In this document: positions 48,489 through 57,005 of the stretch, one piece after another
How the letters are laid out: each line of letters opens with the position of its first letter
Position numbering within the stretch: the first letter of the stretch is position 1
Assembly: GCF_003205295.1 (NCBI RefSeq)
Contig: NZ_QJRP01000026.1
Coordinates: forward strand, 1-62,799
DNA from: Pseudomonas mosselii
Lineage (GTDB): Bacteria > Pseudomonadota > Gammaproteobacteria > Pseudomonadales > Pseudomonadaceae
Direction: 5' to 3'
DNA length: 62,799 bases
Program-made: the position numbers and the translations under genes
Notes under the pieces: generated by a model
What the model was told of the DNA's origin: nothing
The model's database searches: none
Seen by the model: the letters and a program-made list of their open reading frames with translations, nothing else

Positions 48489-49916
48489 ATGTCTTCAACC
48501 CTCGCCAGCGACACCCCACGCCTGCCCTCCATCGACACCCTGCTGCGCCACCTGGTCAGCGCGCCCCTGATCGATCGCCATGGCCGCGATGCGGTGTTGG
48601 CAACTTTGCGCCAACTGCTCGACGACCTGCGCGAGCCAGCTCGCCTCGGTCAACTGAGTGCCGCCGAACTGACCGCCGAAGTCCTCCTGGGCCGAGCCGG
48701 CGAACGTCTGGCCATCCAGCAGCGCAGCCAGGTACGCCGGGTGTTCAACCTCACCGGCACGGTGCTGCACACCAACCTGGGACGGGCCTTGCTGCCCGAG
48801 GAAGCGGTCCAGGCCATGCAGACCGCCGCCCGCTATCCGCTGAACCTGGAGTTCGATCTCAACACCGGCAAGCGCGGCGACCGCGACGACCTGATCGAAG
48901 GCCTGATTCGCGAGCTGACCGGTGCCGAGGCCGTCACCGTGGTCAACAACAACGCCGCTGCCGTGCTGCTGGCGCTCAACAGCCTGGGCGCACGCAAGGA
49001 AGGCATCATCTCCCGTGGCGAGCTGATCGAGATCGGCGGCGCCTTCCGCATACCCGACATCATGGCCCGCGCCGGGGTGAAGCTGCACGAGATCGGCACC
49101 ACCAACCGCACCCACGCCCGCGACTACGAAGGCGCGATCAACCCGCGCACCGGCCTGCTGATGCGTGTGCACTGCAGCAACTACAGCATCCAGGGTTTCA
49201 CTACCCAGGTGCCCACCGCGGAACTGGCGCGCATCGCCCATGCACATGAGCTGCCGCTGCTAGAAGACCTGGGCAGCGGTAGCTTGCTCGACTTGACCCG
49301 CTGGGGCCTGCCGGCCGAGCCGACCGTGCGCCAGGCCCTGGCCGATGGGGCCGACATCGTCACTTTCAGTGGCGACAAGCTGCTCGGCGGGCCGCAGGCG
49401 GGGATCATCGTCGGGCGCAAGGAGCTGATCGCGAAGATCAAGAAGAACCCGCTCAAGCGTGCCCTGCGGGTGGACAAGATCACCCTCGCGGCGCTCGAAG
49501 CGGTGCTGGCGCTGTACCGCAATCCGGACCGCCTGGCCGAGCGCCTGCCGAGCCTGCGCCTGCTCACCCGGCCCCAGCCCGAAATTGCCGCCCAGGCCGA
49601 GCGCCTGGCGCCTGAACTGGCCGCGCGGCTGGGGGCGCAATGGGCAGTCAGTGTCGAACCAGCCCTGGGCATGATCGGCAGCGGCAGCCAACCTGTGGCG
49701 CGCCTGCCCAGCGCGGCCTTGTGCCTGCGCCCGCAGGTGTCGAAGAAACTGCGCGGGCGCAGCCTGCATGTACTGGAGCGGGCGCTGCGCGACCTGCCGG
49801 TGCCGGTACTGGGTCGCATCGATGACGATGCCCTGTGGCTCGACCTGCGCCAGCTGGACGACGAGGCCCAGTGGCTGGCGCAGCTGCCGGCGTTGCAACT
49901 GGGGCCTGTGCAGTGA
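48489..49916 (+). CDS. selA: L-seryl-tRNA(Sec) selenium transferase SelA
   Basis: SelA converts seryl-tRNA(Sec) into selenocysteinyl-tRNA(Sec) using selenophosphate and pyridoxal phosphate. The 475-residue protein has the PLP lysine at residue 297 in TFSGDKLLGGPQAG, and the N-terminal tRNA-binding domain plus RRVFNLTGTVLHTNLGRA core. It overlaps selB by four bases. It sits behind the one selenoprotein gene seen in the window. Confidence 0.97.
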   Translation: MSSTLASDTPRLPSIDTLLRHLVSAPLIDRHGRDAVLATLRQLLDDLREPARLGQLSAAELTAEVLLGRAGERLAIQQRSQVRRVFNLTGTVLHTNLGRALLPEEAVQAMQTAARYPLNLEFDLNTGKRGDRDDLIEGLIRELTGAEAVTVVNNNAAAVLLALNSLGARKEGIISRGELIEIGGAFRIPDIMARAGVKLHEIGTTNRTHARDYEGAINPRTGLLMRVHCSNYSIQGFTTQVPTAELARIAHAHELPLLEDLGSGSLLDLTRWGLPAEPTVRQALADGADIVTFSGDKLLGGPQAGIIVGRKELIAKIKKNPLKRALRVDKITLAALEAVLALYRNPDRLAERLPSLRLLTRPQPEIAAQAERLAPELAARLGAQWAVSVEPALGMIGSGSQPVARLPSAALCLRPQVSKKLRGRSLHVLERALRDLPVPVLGRIDDDALWLDLRQLDDEAQWLAQLPALQLGPVQ

Positions 49917-51823
49917 TCGTCGGTACCGCCGGCCACATCGACCACGGCAAGACCGCGCTGCTCCAGGCCCTGACCGGCCAGGCCGGCGACACGCGCCAGG
50001 AGGAGCGCGCCCGGGGCATGACCATCGACCTCGGCTACCGCTATGCCGCGCTGGCTGAAGGTGCATGGCTGACGGGGTTCATCGATGTGCCAGGCCACGA
50101 ACGTTTTATCCACAACATGCTTGCCGGCGCCCATGGTATTGACCTGGTGCTGCTGGTGGTCGCCGCCGACGACGGGGTGATGCCGCAGACTCGCGAGCAC
50201 CTGTCGATCATCGAACTGTTGGGCATTCCTCAGGCGCTGGTGGTCATCAGCAAATGCGACCGGGTCGAGTCGGCGCGGTTGATCGAAGTCCAGGCCCAGG
50301 TCACCGAACTGCTCGCGCCTGGGCCCTATGCCGGGTCCAGGCAATTTCCGGTTTCGAGCCTGTCCGGCGCGGGGGTCGACATCCTGCGCAAGGCCTTGCT
50401 GGCGGCCGAGGCGCATGTTCGCCAGCGCAGCGTACGCGGCGGTTTCCGCCTGGCCGTGGACCGGGCCTTCGCGGTTTCCGGGGCAGGGGTGGTGGTCACC
50501 GGCACGGCGCTGGCCGGGCAGGTCAGCGTCGGCGACACCTTGCTGTTGGGCAAGGTAGGCAAACCGGTGCGGGTGCGTGGCCTGCATGCGCAGAACCAGG
50601 CGGCATTGGTAGCCGAGGCAGGGCAGCGGGTGGCATTGAACATCAGCGCGGAAAAGCTCTCGGCCGAGCAGGTACATCGCGGCGACTGGCTGTTACCTGA
50701 GTGGTTGCATGCACCCAGCGTGCGAGTCGATATCGACCTCACCTTGCTGGCGGGAGAAACACGCGTGTTCGAGCACTTCAGCGCGGTGCACGTGCACCTG
50801 GGGACCCAGGATGTCACTGCCCGGGTCGCGTTGCTCGAAGGGGAACGGCTCGAGGCCGGCCAGCGCATGTTCGCCCAACTGCTGCTCAATGCACCGTTGC
50901 AGACAGTGCATGGAGATCGTCTGGTTCTGCGCGACCAGCGCGCCCAGCGCACGCTGGGTGGTGGCCGTGTACTCGACCCATTCGCACCGAGCCGGCAGCG
51001 ACGCAGCGAGGCGCGCTTGCGCCAGTTGCAGGTGCTGCGCAATGCCGACAGCCTCGAGCGGGCGTTACCGGCCTTGCTGGAGGCAGCCCCAGGCGGGCTT
51101 GAGCCCCAGCGTCTGGAGCGCCAGTTCAATCGCCTGCGTGAGACCTGGCAGTTGCCGGATGCGGTGCTGGTGATTGCCACGCGTCAAGGTCAGTTGCTGT
51201 TTGATCGCCTACAGTGGCAGGCGCTCAAGCGACAAATGCTGGAGCGCCTGGCGCAATTCCATGAACAGGAGCCTGATCAGCTTGGCCCGGACCGTGACCG
51301 ACTGCGCCGCTTTACCGCATTGCCGTTGGAGCGGCCCGCGTTTGTCAGCCTGTTGGATGAGTTGCTGGGCGAAGGCGCGATCAGCAGCAGTGGTCCATGG
51401 CTGCACCTGCCGGATCACCGGGTCCAGCTGAGCGAGGCGGATACCGTGTTGTGGGCGCGTCTGTTGCCCCGCCTGTTGGCGGGCGAGTTCGATCCGCCAT
51501 GGGTACGGACCCTGGCCGGCGAGGAGGGCTGCGACGAGGCGGACGTGCGCCTGTTGTTGCGCAAGCTTGCCCGGTTGGGCCTGGTGCACCAGGTGGTGCG
51601 TGACCTGTTTTACCCGGAGACGACGCTCAAACGCATGGCGGAGCTGCTGTTGCGTCAGGCCGAGACATCGCCGATAGTGCAGGTCGCGGCGTTTCGCGAT
51701 GGTTTGGCCATCGGTCGCAAGCGCACGGTGCAGATTCTCGAGTATTTCGACCGCGTTGGCTTGACCCGACGAGTTGGCGACCTGCGTCATATCCGCGTCG
51801 ACAGCGCCCTGGCCCAGTCGTAA
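49913..51823 (+). CDS. selB: Selenocysteine-specific elongation factor SelB
   Basis: SelB carries Sec-tRNA to UGA codons followed by a SECIS hairpin. From the GTG start MIVGTAGHIDHGKTAL the protein has 636 residues: an EF-Tu-like GTPase (G1 GHIDHGKT, residues 7-14; DVPGHE; SKCD in place of NKxD), domain III, and C-terminal winged helices that bind SECIS (about residues 380-636). An upstream ATG at 49835 lies in selA and is rejected. ATGA-type overlap with selA; the tRNA-Sec gene is 18 bases downstream. Confidence 0.96.
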   Translation: MIVGTAGHIDHGKTALLQALTGQAGDTRQEERARGMTIDLGYRYAALAEGAWLTGFIDVPGHERFIHNMLAGAHGIDLVLLVVAADDGVMPQTREHLSIIELLGIPQALVVISKCDRVESARLIEVQAQVTELLAPGPYAGSRQFPVSSLSGAGVDILRKALLAAEAHVRQRSVRGGFRLAVDRAFAVSGAGVVVTGTALAGQVSVGDTLLLGKVGKPVRVRGLHAQNQAALVAEAGQRVALNISAEKLSAEQVHRGDWLLPEWLHAPSVRVDIDLTLLAGETRVFEHFSAVHVHLGTQDVTARVALLEGERLEAGQRMFAQLLLNAPLQTVHGDRLVLRDQRAQRTLGGGRVLDPFAPSRQRRSEARLRQLQVLRNADSLERALPALLEAAPGGLEPQRLERQFNRLRETWQLPDAVLVIATRQGQLLFDRLQWQALKRQMLERLAQFHEQEPDQLGPDRDRLRRFTALPLERPAFVSLLDELLGEGAISSSGPWLHLPDHRVQLSEADTVLWARLLPRLLAGEFDPPWVRTLAGEEGCDEADVRLLLRKLARLGLVHQVVRDLFYPETTLKRMAELLLRQAETSPIVQVAAFRDGLAIGRKRTVQILEYFDRVGLTRRVGDLRHIRVDSALAQS

Positions 51824-51841
51824 CACGGGCCCTGATTTCAA

Positions 51842-51937
51842 GGAAGGCAATCGCGCCCGGTGGCGCGGCCGGGCTTCAAACCCGGTTGGGGACGGCAGCC
51901 GTTCCCGGGCAGGTTCGACTCCCGCTGCCTTCCGCCA
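51842..51937 (+). tRNA. selC: tRNA-Sec (TCA)
   Basis: The 96-base gene has an 8-pair acceptor stem (GGAAGGCA/TGCCTTCC), anticodon TCA in CTTCAAA, a long variable arm and an encoded GCCA end, all typical of selenocysteine tRNA. Directly after selB, so the decoding tRNA and its factors are clustered. Confidence 0.96.
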
Positions 51938-51957
51938 CTTTTCCAGATGCTGAAACG

Positions 51958-52010
51958 ATCGCGGGGCAAGCCCGCTCCCAGGATTTGTGGGAGCGGGCTT
52001 GCCCCGCGAT
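51958..52010. repeat. REP pair, family B, inverted, between selC and ansA
   Basis: Perfect 23-base arms (51958-51980, 51988-52010) with the core GCGGGGCAAGCCCGC and GTGGGAGCGG head. It lies between convergent transcription units and probably terminates both. Confidence 0.92.
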
Positions 52011-52031
52011 GGCGAACGGAAGATCTGCGAT

Positions 52032-53021
52032 TCAGGCGCGCTCGCCGCACAGGTCCAGCGCGAACCAATGTTCTGCCGCCTGCACGTCCAACCCTGCGCC
52101 CAGCAGCGCAAACAGCTTGCCCAGCGCCGCCTCGCGGGTCATACCCCCCCCACTCACCAGCCCGGTATCGCGCAGGCGGCTGCCGGCCGCGTAGGTGTCG
52201 AACACCACCGAGCCTTCCGGGCACTGGCTAATGGCGACGATCATCACGCCACCCTGGCGGGCGTCATGCAACACATCGAGCAGCGCCTGGTCGTCGGACG
52301 GCCCGGTACCACTGCCGTAGCACTCCAGCACCAGACCCTGGATGCCGCTGTCGAACAGGCCACGCAGGTGCTCGGCTGCCAAGCCTGGGAACACCGGCAT
52401 GACCGCCAGCTTGACCGGCTGGCGCGGCTGGCGATAGTCCAGTCGGTTCGGCAGTTCTGGGGCGCGCTCGCCGTCACGATGGCGGGGCAACACGGTAAAG
52501 GCGTCGAACGCCTCGCTGCGCAGCTTCGAGGCGCGGCAGCCGTGCAGCAGCTGACCGTGGAAGTACAGCTGCACGCCGTCCTCCAGGCCGTTTTCGAACA
52601 GGTTCAGGGCTCCGACCAGGTTGGCCCAGGCATCGCTGTCCGGCGCGCCGGCCGGCAGCATGGAGCCGGTTAACAGCACCGGCGCTGGCAAGCCCAGCAA
52701 CAGGAACGACAGGGCTGCGGCGCTGTAGGCCAGGGTGTCGGTGCCATGCAGCACCAGCACGCCGTCGTGGCCGTCACGCTCGACCGCCTCGACGATGACA
52801 TCGCGCATCGCCAGCCAGTTGGCCTGTTGCATGTTGGCGCTGTCGATCAGCGGGTTCAGCTCACGCAGTGACCATTTCACCTTCGGCGCATCGCCGCAGC
52901 TGGCGAAGTGGTCGCGCATGCGCGTTTCAAAGCCACCGGCCGGCGCGAGGCCTTCGGCGGTCTGCAACATGCCGATGGTGCCACCGGTGTAAAGGACGAG
53001 AAGATTCTTGACTGCACGCAT
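52032..53021 (-). CDS. ansA: Type I (cytoplasmic) L-asparaginase
   Basis: It hydrolyses asparagine to aspartate and ammonia. The 329-residue protein has the nucleophile motif LYTGGTIGM (Thr12) and the second active-site motif VLHGTDTLAYSA. No signal peptide is present, pointing to the cytoplasmic, low-affinity class. It lies downstream of an amino acid symporter on the same strand (75 bases), so uptake and breakdown may be linked, although a hairpin stands between them. Confidence 0.93.
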   Translation of the reverse strand: MRAVKNLLVLYTGGTIGMLQTAEGLAPAGGFETRMRDHFASCGDAPKVKWSLRELNPLIDSANMQQANWLAMRDVIVEAVERDGHDGVLVLHGTDTLAYSAAALSFLLLGLPAPVLLTGSMLPAGAPDSDAWANLVGALNLFENGLEDGVQLYFHGQLLHGCRASKLRSEAFDAFTVLPRHRDGERAPELPNRLDYRQPRQPVKLAVMPVFPGLAAEHLRGLFDSGIQGLVLECYGSGTGPSDDQALLDVLHDARQGGVMIVAISQCPEGSVVFDTYAAGSRLRDTGLVSGGGMTREAALGKLFALLGAGLDVQAAEHWFALDLCGERA

Positions 53022-53055
53022 GGGAGGATTCCGTAGCGATGTAGCGAAAGAAGAG

Positions 53056-53080
53056 TCAGCCGCCCACGGACGGGGCGGCT
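53056..53080 (-). terminator. Hairpin between the symporter gene and ansA
   Basis: On the reverse strand CAGCCGCCC pairs with GGGCGGCTG, followed by the pyrimidine-rich ACTCTTCTTTC. It could attenuate transcription from the symporter into ansA. Confidence 0.55.
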
Positions 53081-53096
53081 GGGGCAGGGGAGAATA

Positions 53097-54539
53097 TCAG
53101 CGCTGAGCGTGCGCCTGAACGGCGGCTTTGTCAGTGGCTGTTTCAGCCTGCGGATTGGCCGGCCAGGCGGCCCGGTCCAGGTCCAGGTCGGTGAACTTGC
53201 TGGAGTCGAACACCGGCTGCTTGATGCCGGCCTTGCGCTGAGCGTCGTAGTCGCGCATCACGCGCAGGCCGACCTTGAACAGCATGGCCAGGGCGATCAG
53301 GTTGACGAACGCCAGGCAGGTCATGGTGATGTCGGCAAAGGCGAACACGGTCGACAGGTCCTGCGTCGAACCCCACACCACCAGCGCCAGCACCAGGCCG
53401 CGGAAGGTCATCAGCACGGCGCGGTTGCGGCTGAGGAACTGCAGGCTGTTCTCGCCCAGGTAGTAGTTGTAGAGAATGCAGGTGAAGACGAACAGCGACA
53501 GCGCGACGCTGACGAACACGCGGCCCCAGTCACCAACCACGGCGGCCAGCGAGTTCTGGGTCAGGACGATGCCGTCACCTTCGAAGCCCGGGGTGTAGAA
53601 GCCCGACAGCAGGATCAGCAGCGCGGTGCAGGTGCAGATCACGAAGGTGTCGAGGAACACGCTGAAGGCCTGGACCACGCCCTGGGCGCCAGGGTGTTTC
53701 ACGGCGGCCACGGCGGCGACGTTTGGCGCGCTGCCCAGGCCTGCTTCGTTGGCGAACACGCCACGCTTCACGCCCATGACGATGGCGCTGCCCAGCAGGC
53801 CTGCAAACGCAGGGTCGAGGCCGAAGGCGCTCTTGAAGATGGTTTCCAGCATGGCCGGGACGTGTTCGATCTGGGTGCCGATCACGTACAGGGTCACGCC
53901 GATGTAGGCCAAGGTCTTGACCGGTACCAGCAGGTCCGATACCGCGGCGATGCGCTTGATACCGCCGATGAAGGTCAGGGCCAGCAGGGCTGCCAGGACG
54001 ATACCGGTGTGCTTCGGATCGAAAGCAAAGGCGTTCTGCAGCGAGTGGGTCACGGTGTACGACTGCAGGCCGATGAAGGCAAAGCCGTAGGTGACCAGCA
54101 GCAGGATCGAGAACACGATCGCCATGCTTTTCAGCTTCAGGCCGTGCTGGATGTAGTACGCCGGGCCGCCGCGGTACAGGCCGTCGCCATCGGCGCGCTT
54201 GTAGACCTGGGCCAGGGTGCACTCGAAGAAGCTGCTGGACATGCCCACCAGCGCGGTGACCCACATCCAGAACACGGCGCCTGGGCCGCCGAGGGTCACG
54301 GCGATACCGACACCGGCGATGTTACCGGCGCCGACGCGACCGGCCAGGCTCAGCATCAGGGCCTGGAACGAGCTCAGTTGGCCTGCCTGGCCGCGAAGGG
54401 ATTCCTTGAAGACACCGAACATGTGGCCGAAATGGCGGAACTGGACGAACCGCGAGCGGATCGTGAAGTAGCTGCCGAGACCGACAATCAGCACGATGAG
54501 AAGCTTCCCCGAAAGGAAATCGTTGAGTGCTTCGAGCAT
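53097..54539 (-). CDS. Alanine/glycine:cation symporter (AGCS family)
   Basis: It is predicted to import alanine or glycine with sodium across the inner membrane. From MLEALNDFLSGKLLIVLIV the protein has 480 residues and about ten membrane segments. The family motifs GRVGAGNIAGVGIAVTLGGPGA (about residues 75-96, seen in parts) and NEAGLGSAPNVAA are clear. GAGG lies 10 bases before the ATG; a longer frame upstream (to 54608) lacks homology. Divergent from an HTH regulator gene that may control it. Confidence 0.93.
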   Translation of the reverse strand: MLEALNDFLSGKLLIVLIVGLGSYFTIRSRFVQFRHFGHMFGVFKESLRGQAGQLSSFQALMLSLAGRVGAGNIAGVGIAVTLGGPGAVFWMWVTALVGMSSSFFECTLAQVYKRADGDGLYRGGPAYYIQHGLKLKSMAIVFSILLLVTYGFAFIGLQSYTVTHSLQNAFAFDPKHTGIVLAALLALTFIGGIKRIAAVSDLLVPVKTLAYIGVTLYVIGTQIEHVPAMLETIFKSAFGLDPAFAGLLGSAIVMGVKRGVFANEAGLGSAPNVAAVAAVKHPGAQGVVQAFSVFLDTFVICTCTALLILLSGFYTPGFEGDGIVLTQNSLAAVVGDWGRVFVSVALSLFVFTCILYNYYLGENSLQFLSRNRAVLMTFRGLVLALVVWGSTQDLSTVFAFADITMTCLAFVNLIALAMLFKVGLRVMRDYDAQRKAGIKQPVFDSSKFTDLDLDRAAWPANPQAETATDKAAVQAHAQR

Positions 54540-54720
54540 TGGAAAATGACCTCGATTCTTATTCTTCGCGTGGAAAGACCAGCGGGCGGCAGGCGCACCG
54601 CTTTTCATTGGGGGCGCATGGTTGGCTATGACAACTGTGGTTACAATTTCGCGGGTTGCTCCATTTTGGTGCGACTTGATGCTAGAATGGCGTCACTCGC
54701 ATCATCCGGACCCGCGCATC

Positions 54721-55533
54721 ATGGGCGATCACTTCGCTATCAACCTCAAATTGGCCTGCAGTCACTACCGCTCTATCTCCGAGGTTTGCCGGCAGCTGTC
54801 GATCAACCGCGCGCAGTTCAACAAGTACCTGAGCGGCCAGAGCCGTCCGACGGCCTACAACCTCAAGCGCATCGGCGACTTCTTCGGTGTCGAGGATTAC
54901 GAGTTGGGTTTGCCGCCCGAACAGTTCGCCCGCTTGATCGGCGCACGCAACCAGGATCAGCGGGTCGGTTCTCAGGACGACCCGATCAGCGAACTGTTCA
55001 AGCCGCTGCATAAAGAAGCCGGAAACCTGTCGCGCTATTGCGGCTATTACTTCGAATACTCCAACTGCATGTCGGTGCCGGGCTCGATCCTGGTGTCGCT
55101 GGTGCACCTGTGGGAGGAGCGCGGCAGTTTCCTGTTCGAGCGCCAGGAACGCCAGGAGCGCAGCAGCGGCCTGGACCAGCACGCCGAGGTGCGTTGTCGC
55201 TACCTCGGCGCGGCGTTCCAGCTGCAGGACCGGATGTTCCTGATCGACTACGAGTCGCTCACCCTCAACGAGATGAGCCAGACCGTCCTCATTCCCAGCT
55301 TCAAGAGCCGTATCAGCCGCCTGAACGGCCTCAAGACCGGGGTCTCCAGCGGTGATCGGCGCAATCCGGCGTGCACCCGGGTGGTGTGGGAATACCTGGG
55401 CGAGGAGATCAACCGCATCAACGCCTTCCGGCAGATCAAGCTGTACCGCCCGGACGATCCGCGCATCGATGACGACATCCGTGACCGGCTGAGCGCGGGG
55501 ATGGTCAGCAACGGGTTGTTCGAGATCGAGTGA
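54721..55533 (+). CDS. HTH (XRE-like) transcriptional regulator with a conserved C-terminal domain
   Basis: The 270-residue protein has an N-terminal helix-turn-helix of XRE type (about residues 17-55, SEVCRQLSINRAQFNKYLSG followed by RIGDFFGV). The remaining 200 residues form an unnamed domain with YFEYSNCM and CTRVVWEYLGEE. I start at the ATG giving MGDHFAINLKLA, which follows a TAGAAT box (54683-54688); the frame stays open upstream. Divergent from the alanine symporter, so regulation of that gene is a reasonable guess only. Target and ligand are unknown. Confidence 0.75.
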   Translation: MGDHFAINLKLACSHYRSISEVCRQLSINRAQFNKYLSGQSRPTAYNLKRIGDFFGVEDYELGLPPEQFARLIGARNQDQRVGSQDDPISELFKPLHKEAGNLSRYCGYYFEYSNCMSVPGSILVSLVHLWEERGSFLFERQERQERSSGLDQHAEVRCRYLGAAFQLQDRMFLIDYESLTLNEMSQTVLIPSFKSRISRLNGLKTGVSSGDRRNPACTRVVWEYLGEEINRINAFRQIKLYRPDDPRIDDDIRDRLSAGMVSNGLFEIE

Positions 55534-55556
55534 GCCAGCATTGATGGCGCATTGAT

Positions 55557-55583
55557 GCGTGGGAGCGGGCTTGCCCTGCGATG
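55557..55583 (+). repeat. Single REP, family B
   Basis: One copy reading GTGGGAGCGGGCTTGCCCTGCGAT, with one change from the family core (CCCTGCG for CCCCGCG), between two convergent genes. Confidence 0.8.
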
Positions 55584-55595
55584 GGCGCCGCAGGG

Positions 55596-56435
55596 CTAGT
55601 CGAGAATGAACGCCGCCACCGCTTCTGCCACCTGGTCCGCCACCTCGGGCCGGTCGCGCAGGTGCGCGGCGATGCCATGGTCGCAGTCGGTGAGCATCAG
55701 GCATTCCACATGGGGCGCCGGCACCGAGCGCAGCAAGGTGTGGGTCACCTCCTCGGGAATCGGGCTGTAGCGCTCGACGCCCGCCAGCCGCCGGGTACCG
55801 GCCGAGGTTCCGGGCCCCTGGCCGTGGACCTTGGAGTTGAGCCCGTCGTATTCGCCGATCACCAGCAGTACCCGGCCCTGGAACTGGCGCAGGAAGGCGT
55901 AGCTGTCGCAGTCGAGGAAGGCAAAAGGCTTGCGGATGGCCTCGCTGAAGGCCGGCCCGAAGGGCGTTGCATGGGCTGCGTCGGGGTAGACCGCCGGGCA
56001 GATCAGCACCAGCTTGCGCACGCTGGGGCGCTGGGCGGCCAGCTTCAGGGCGATGGCGGCGCCCAGGCTATGGCCGACCAAGGTGTCGCTGCGCGCGTCC
56101 AGATGCCGGTGAAAGCGCAGGGCCTCCTGCAGGTTGATGTCCAACGAGGCGTCCTTGGCCCCTGGTTCGCTGGCCAGGCTGTGGCCGGACAGGTTGCCGG
56201 TCAACGAGCCGATGCCTAGTTGTTGCAAGCGATACAGCAGCGGGTTGAGTCGGGTGAAGTCCGAGCGCGCACCTCCGATGACGAAGGCAACTGGTGCGCG
56301 TTCGTGGTCTGGCAATAACAGGCGTGCCTGCTGGTGGTAGCCCTCGAAAACCTCATCGATGAACCTTTCGGCCCCTGGGGCGGGTTCGTTGTGCTGCCAG
56401 AGCGACTGCTGCGTTGAATTCAAGGTGTACCCCAT
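55596..56435 (-). CDS. Alpha/beta hydrolase
   Basis: The 279-residue product has an alpha/beta hydrolase layout: nucleophile Ser123 in LVGHSLGAA, a likely acid Asp197 in VIGEYDGLN and His253 in TDCDHGIAAH. FVIGGARSDF at about residue 51 may form the oxyanion hole region. Substrate is unknown; no lid or signal peptide is seen. The ATG (MGYTLNSTQQ) follows GGGAGGAG by 3-4 bases, better than the upstream ATG at 56510. It stands alone on this strand, next to the A+T-rich bacteriocin segment. Confidence 0.78.
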   Translation of the reverse strand: MGYTLNSTQQSLWQHNEPAPGAERFIDEVFEGYHQQARLLLPDHERAPVAFVIGGARSDFTRLNPLLYRLQQLGIGSLTGNLSGHSLASEPGAKDASLDINLQEALRFHRHLDARSDTLVGHSLGAAIALKLAAQRPSVRKLVLICPAVYPDAAHATPFGPAFSEAIRKPFAFLDCDSYAFLRQFQGRVLLVIGEYDGLNSKVHGQGPGTSAGTRRLAGVERYSPIPEEVTHTLLRSVPAPHVECLMLTDCDHGIAAHLRDRPEVADQVAEAVAAFILD

Positions 56436-56753
56436 CAACTCCTCCCACGTGCTGCCAGATGCGTTCCACTGCAAGCTCACAAGAATGGAGGGTGAGTCAA
56501 GCGACATCAAGCTCTTGTGTTGCCTCTTCTTGGATGTTCATACACTCGCAAATGTCGAACCAATTGCTAAGCAAGCGGTGATGGCCGGCTTTCAGCGGCA
56601 AATGTGTGGCTGGCTCGGCGTTGAGTGGTGTGCATCGTTGTCATCGTCACCTGGAAATCTGGCCTGCAACGAAGAAATCTATTCGGGCTTCCCCAGTAGC
56701 GCATATTGGGATGCTCAGCCACCGAGTGATCGGTGGCTGAGTCGTGACAGTGA
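56436..56753. other. 318-base A+T-richer gap between the bacteriocin unit and the hydrolase
   Basis: I see no convincing gene here. The short forward frame across it (56359-56757) has no family signal. It holds the upstream region of the hydrolase gene and, at 56714-56741, the hairpin behind the immunity gene. It marks the left edge of the compositionally different segment. Confidence 0.6.
56714..56741 (-). terminator. Perfect hairpin after the immunity gene
   Basis: CTCAGCCACCGA (56714-56725) pairs perfectly with TCGGTGGCTGAG (56730-56741) around GTGA, 13 bases beyond the immunity stop. No T tract follows on the reverse strand, so a strong terminator is not certain. Confidence 0.65.
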
Positions 56754-57005
56754 TTAAGGTTTCTTGAAGCCAGGCTTGCCGTTGTTAAGTCGCCACGCTT
56801 TTACTTCTGCAACGACCGCCTCAGGGCCGGTTTTTCCGGACTCTGGGTAGTAAAGAAGATCAGAGCCTGCCGGGTGCTCTGAAAGCTCCTCGAACTTCAA
56901 TACCGCGCGGGTGTGCTCCTCTTCGGAGGGATAGTCAGCGAGATAGATTTTCTTAACAAATTGGAGGAATTCGGCCTCGGTCATCTCGTTGATGGCTGCG
57001 CTCAT
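56754..57005 (-). CDS. Colicin E9-type DNase immunity protein
   Basis: The 83-residue acidic protein matches the Im2/Im7/Im8/Im9 family. TEAEFLQFVKKI (helix I), SEEEHTRAVLKFEELSEHP (specificity helix II, about residues 27-45) and the conserved SDLLYYP helix III with Tyr52-Tyr53 are present, then AVVAEVKAWRLNNGKPGFK. It binds the exosite of the DNase domain of the partner toxin and protects the producer. Its ATG overlaps the bacteriocin stop (ATGA), so both are made together. Specificity should differ from known Im proteins because the helix II residues differ. Confidence 0.93.
   Translation of the reverse strand: MSAAINEMTEAEFLQFVKKIYLADYPSEEEHTRAVLKFEELSEHPAGSDLLYYPESGKTGPEAVVAEVKAWRLNNGKPGFKKP

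Noticed and set aside
54661..54688. Sigma54-like -24/-12 element (TTGGTGCG..ATGCT) before the HTH regulator
   Set aside because: The GG-to-GC distance is 11 bases, not 10, and the -24 block lacks the GGCAC core; a sigma70 -10 TAGAAT overlaps.
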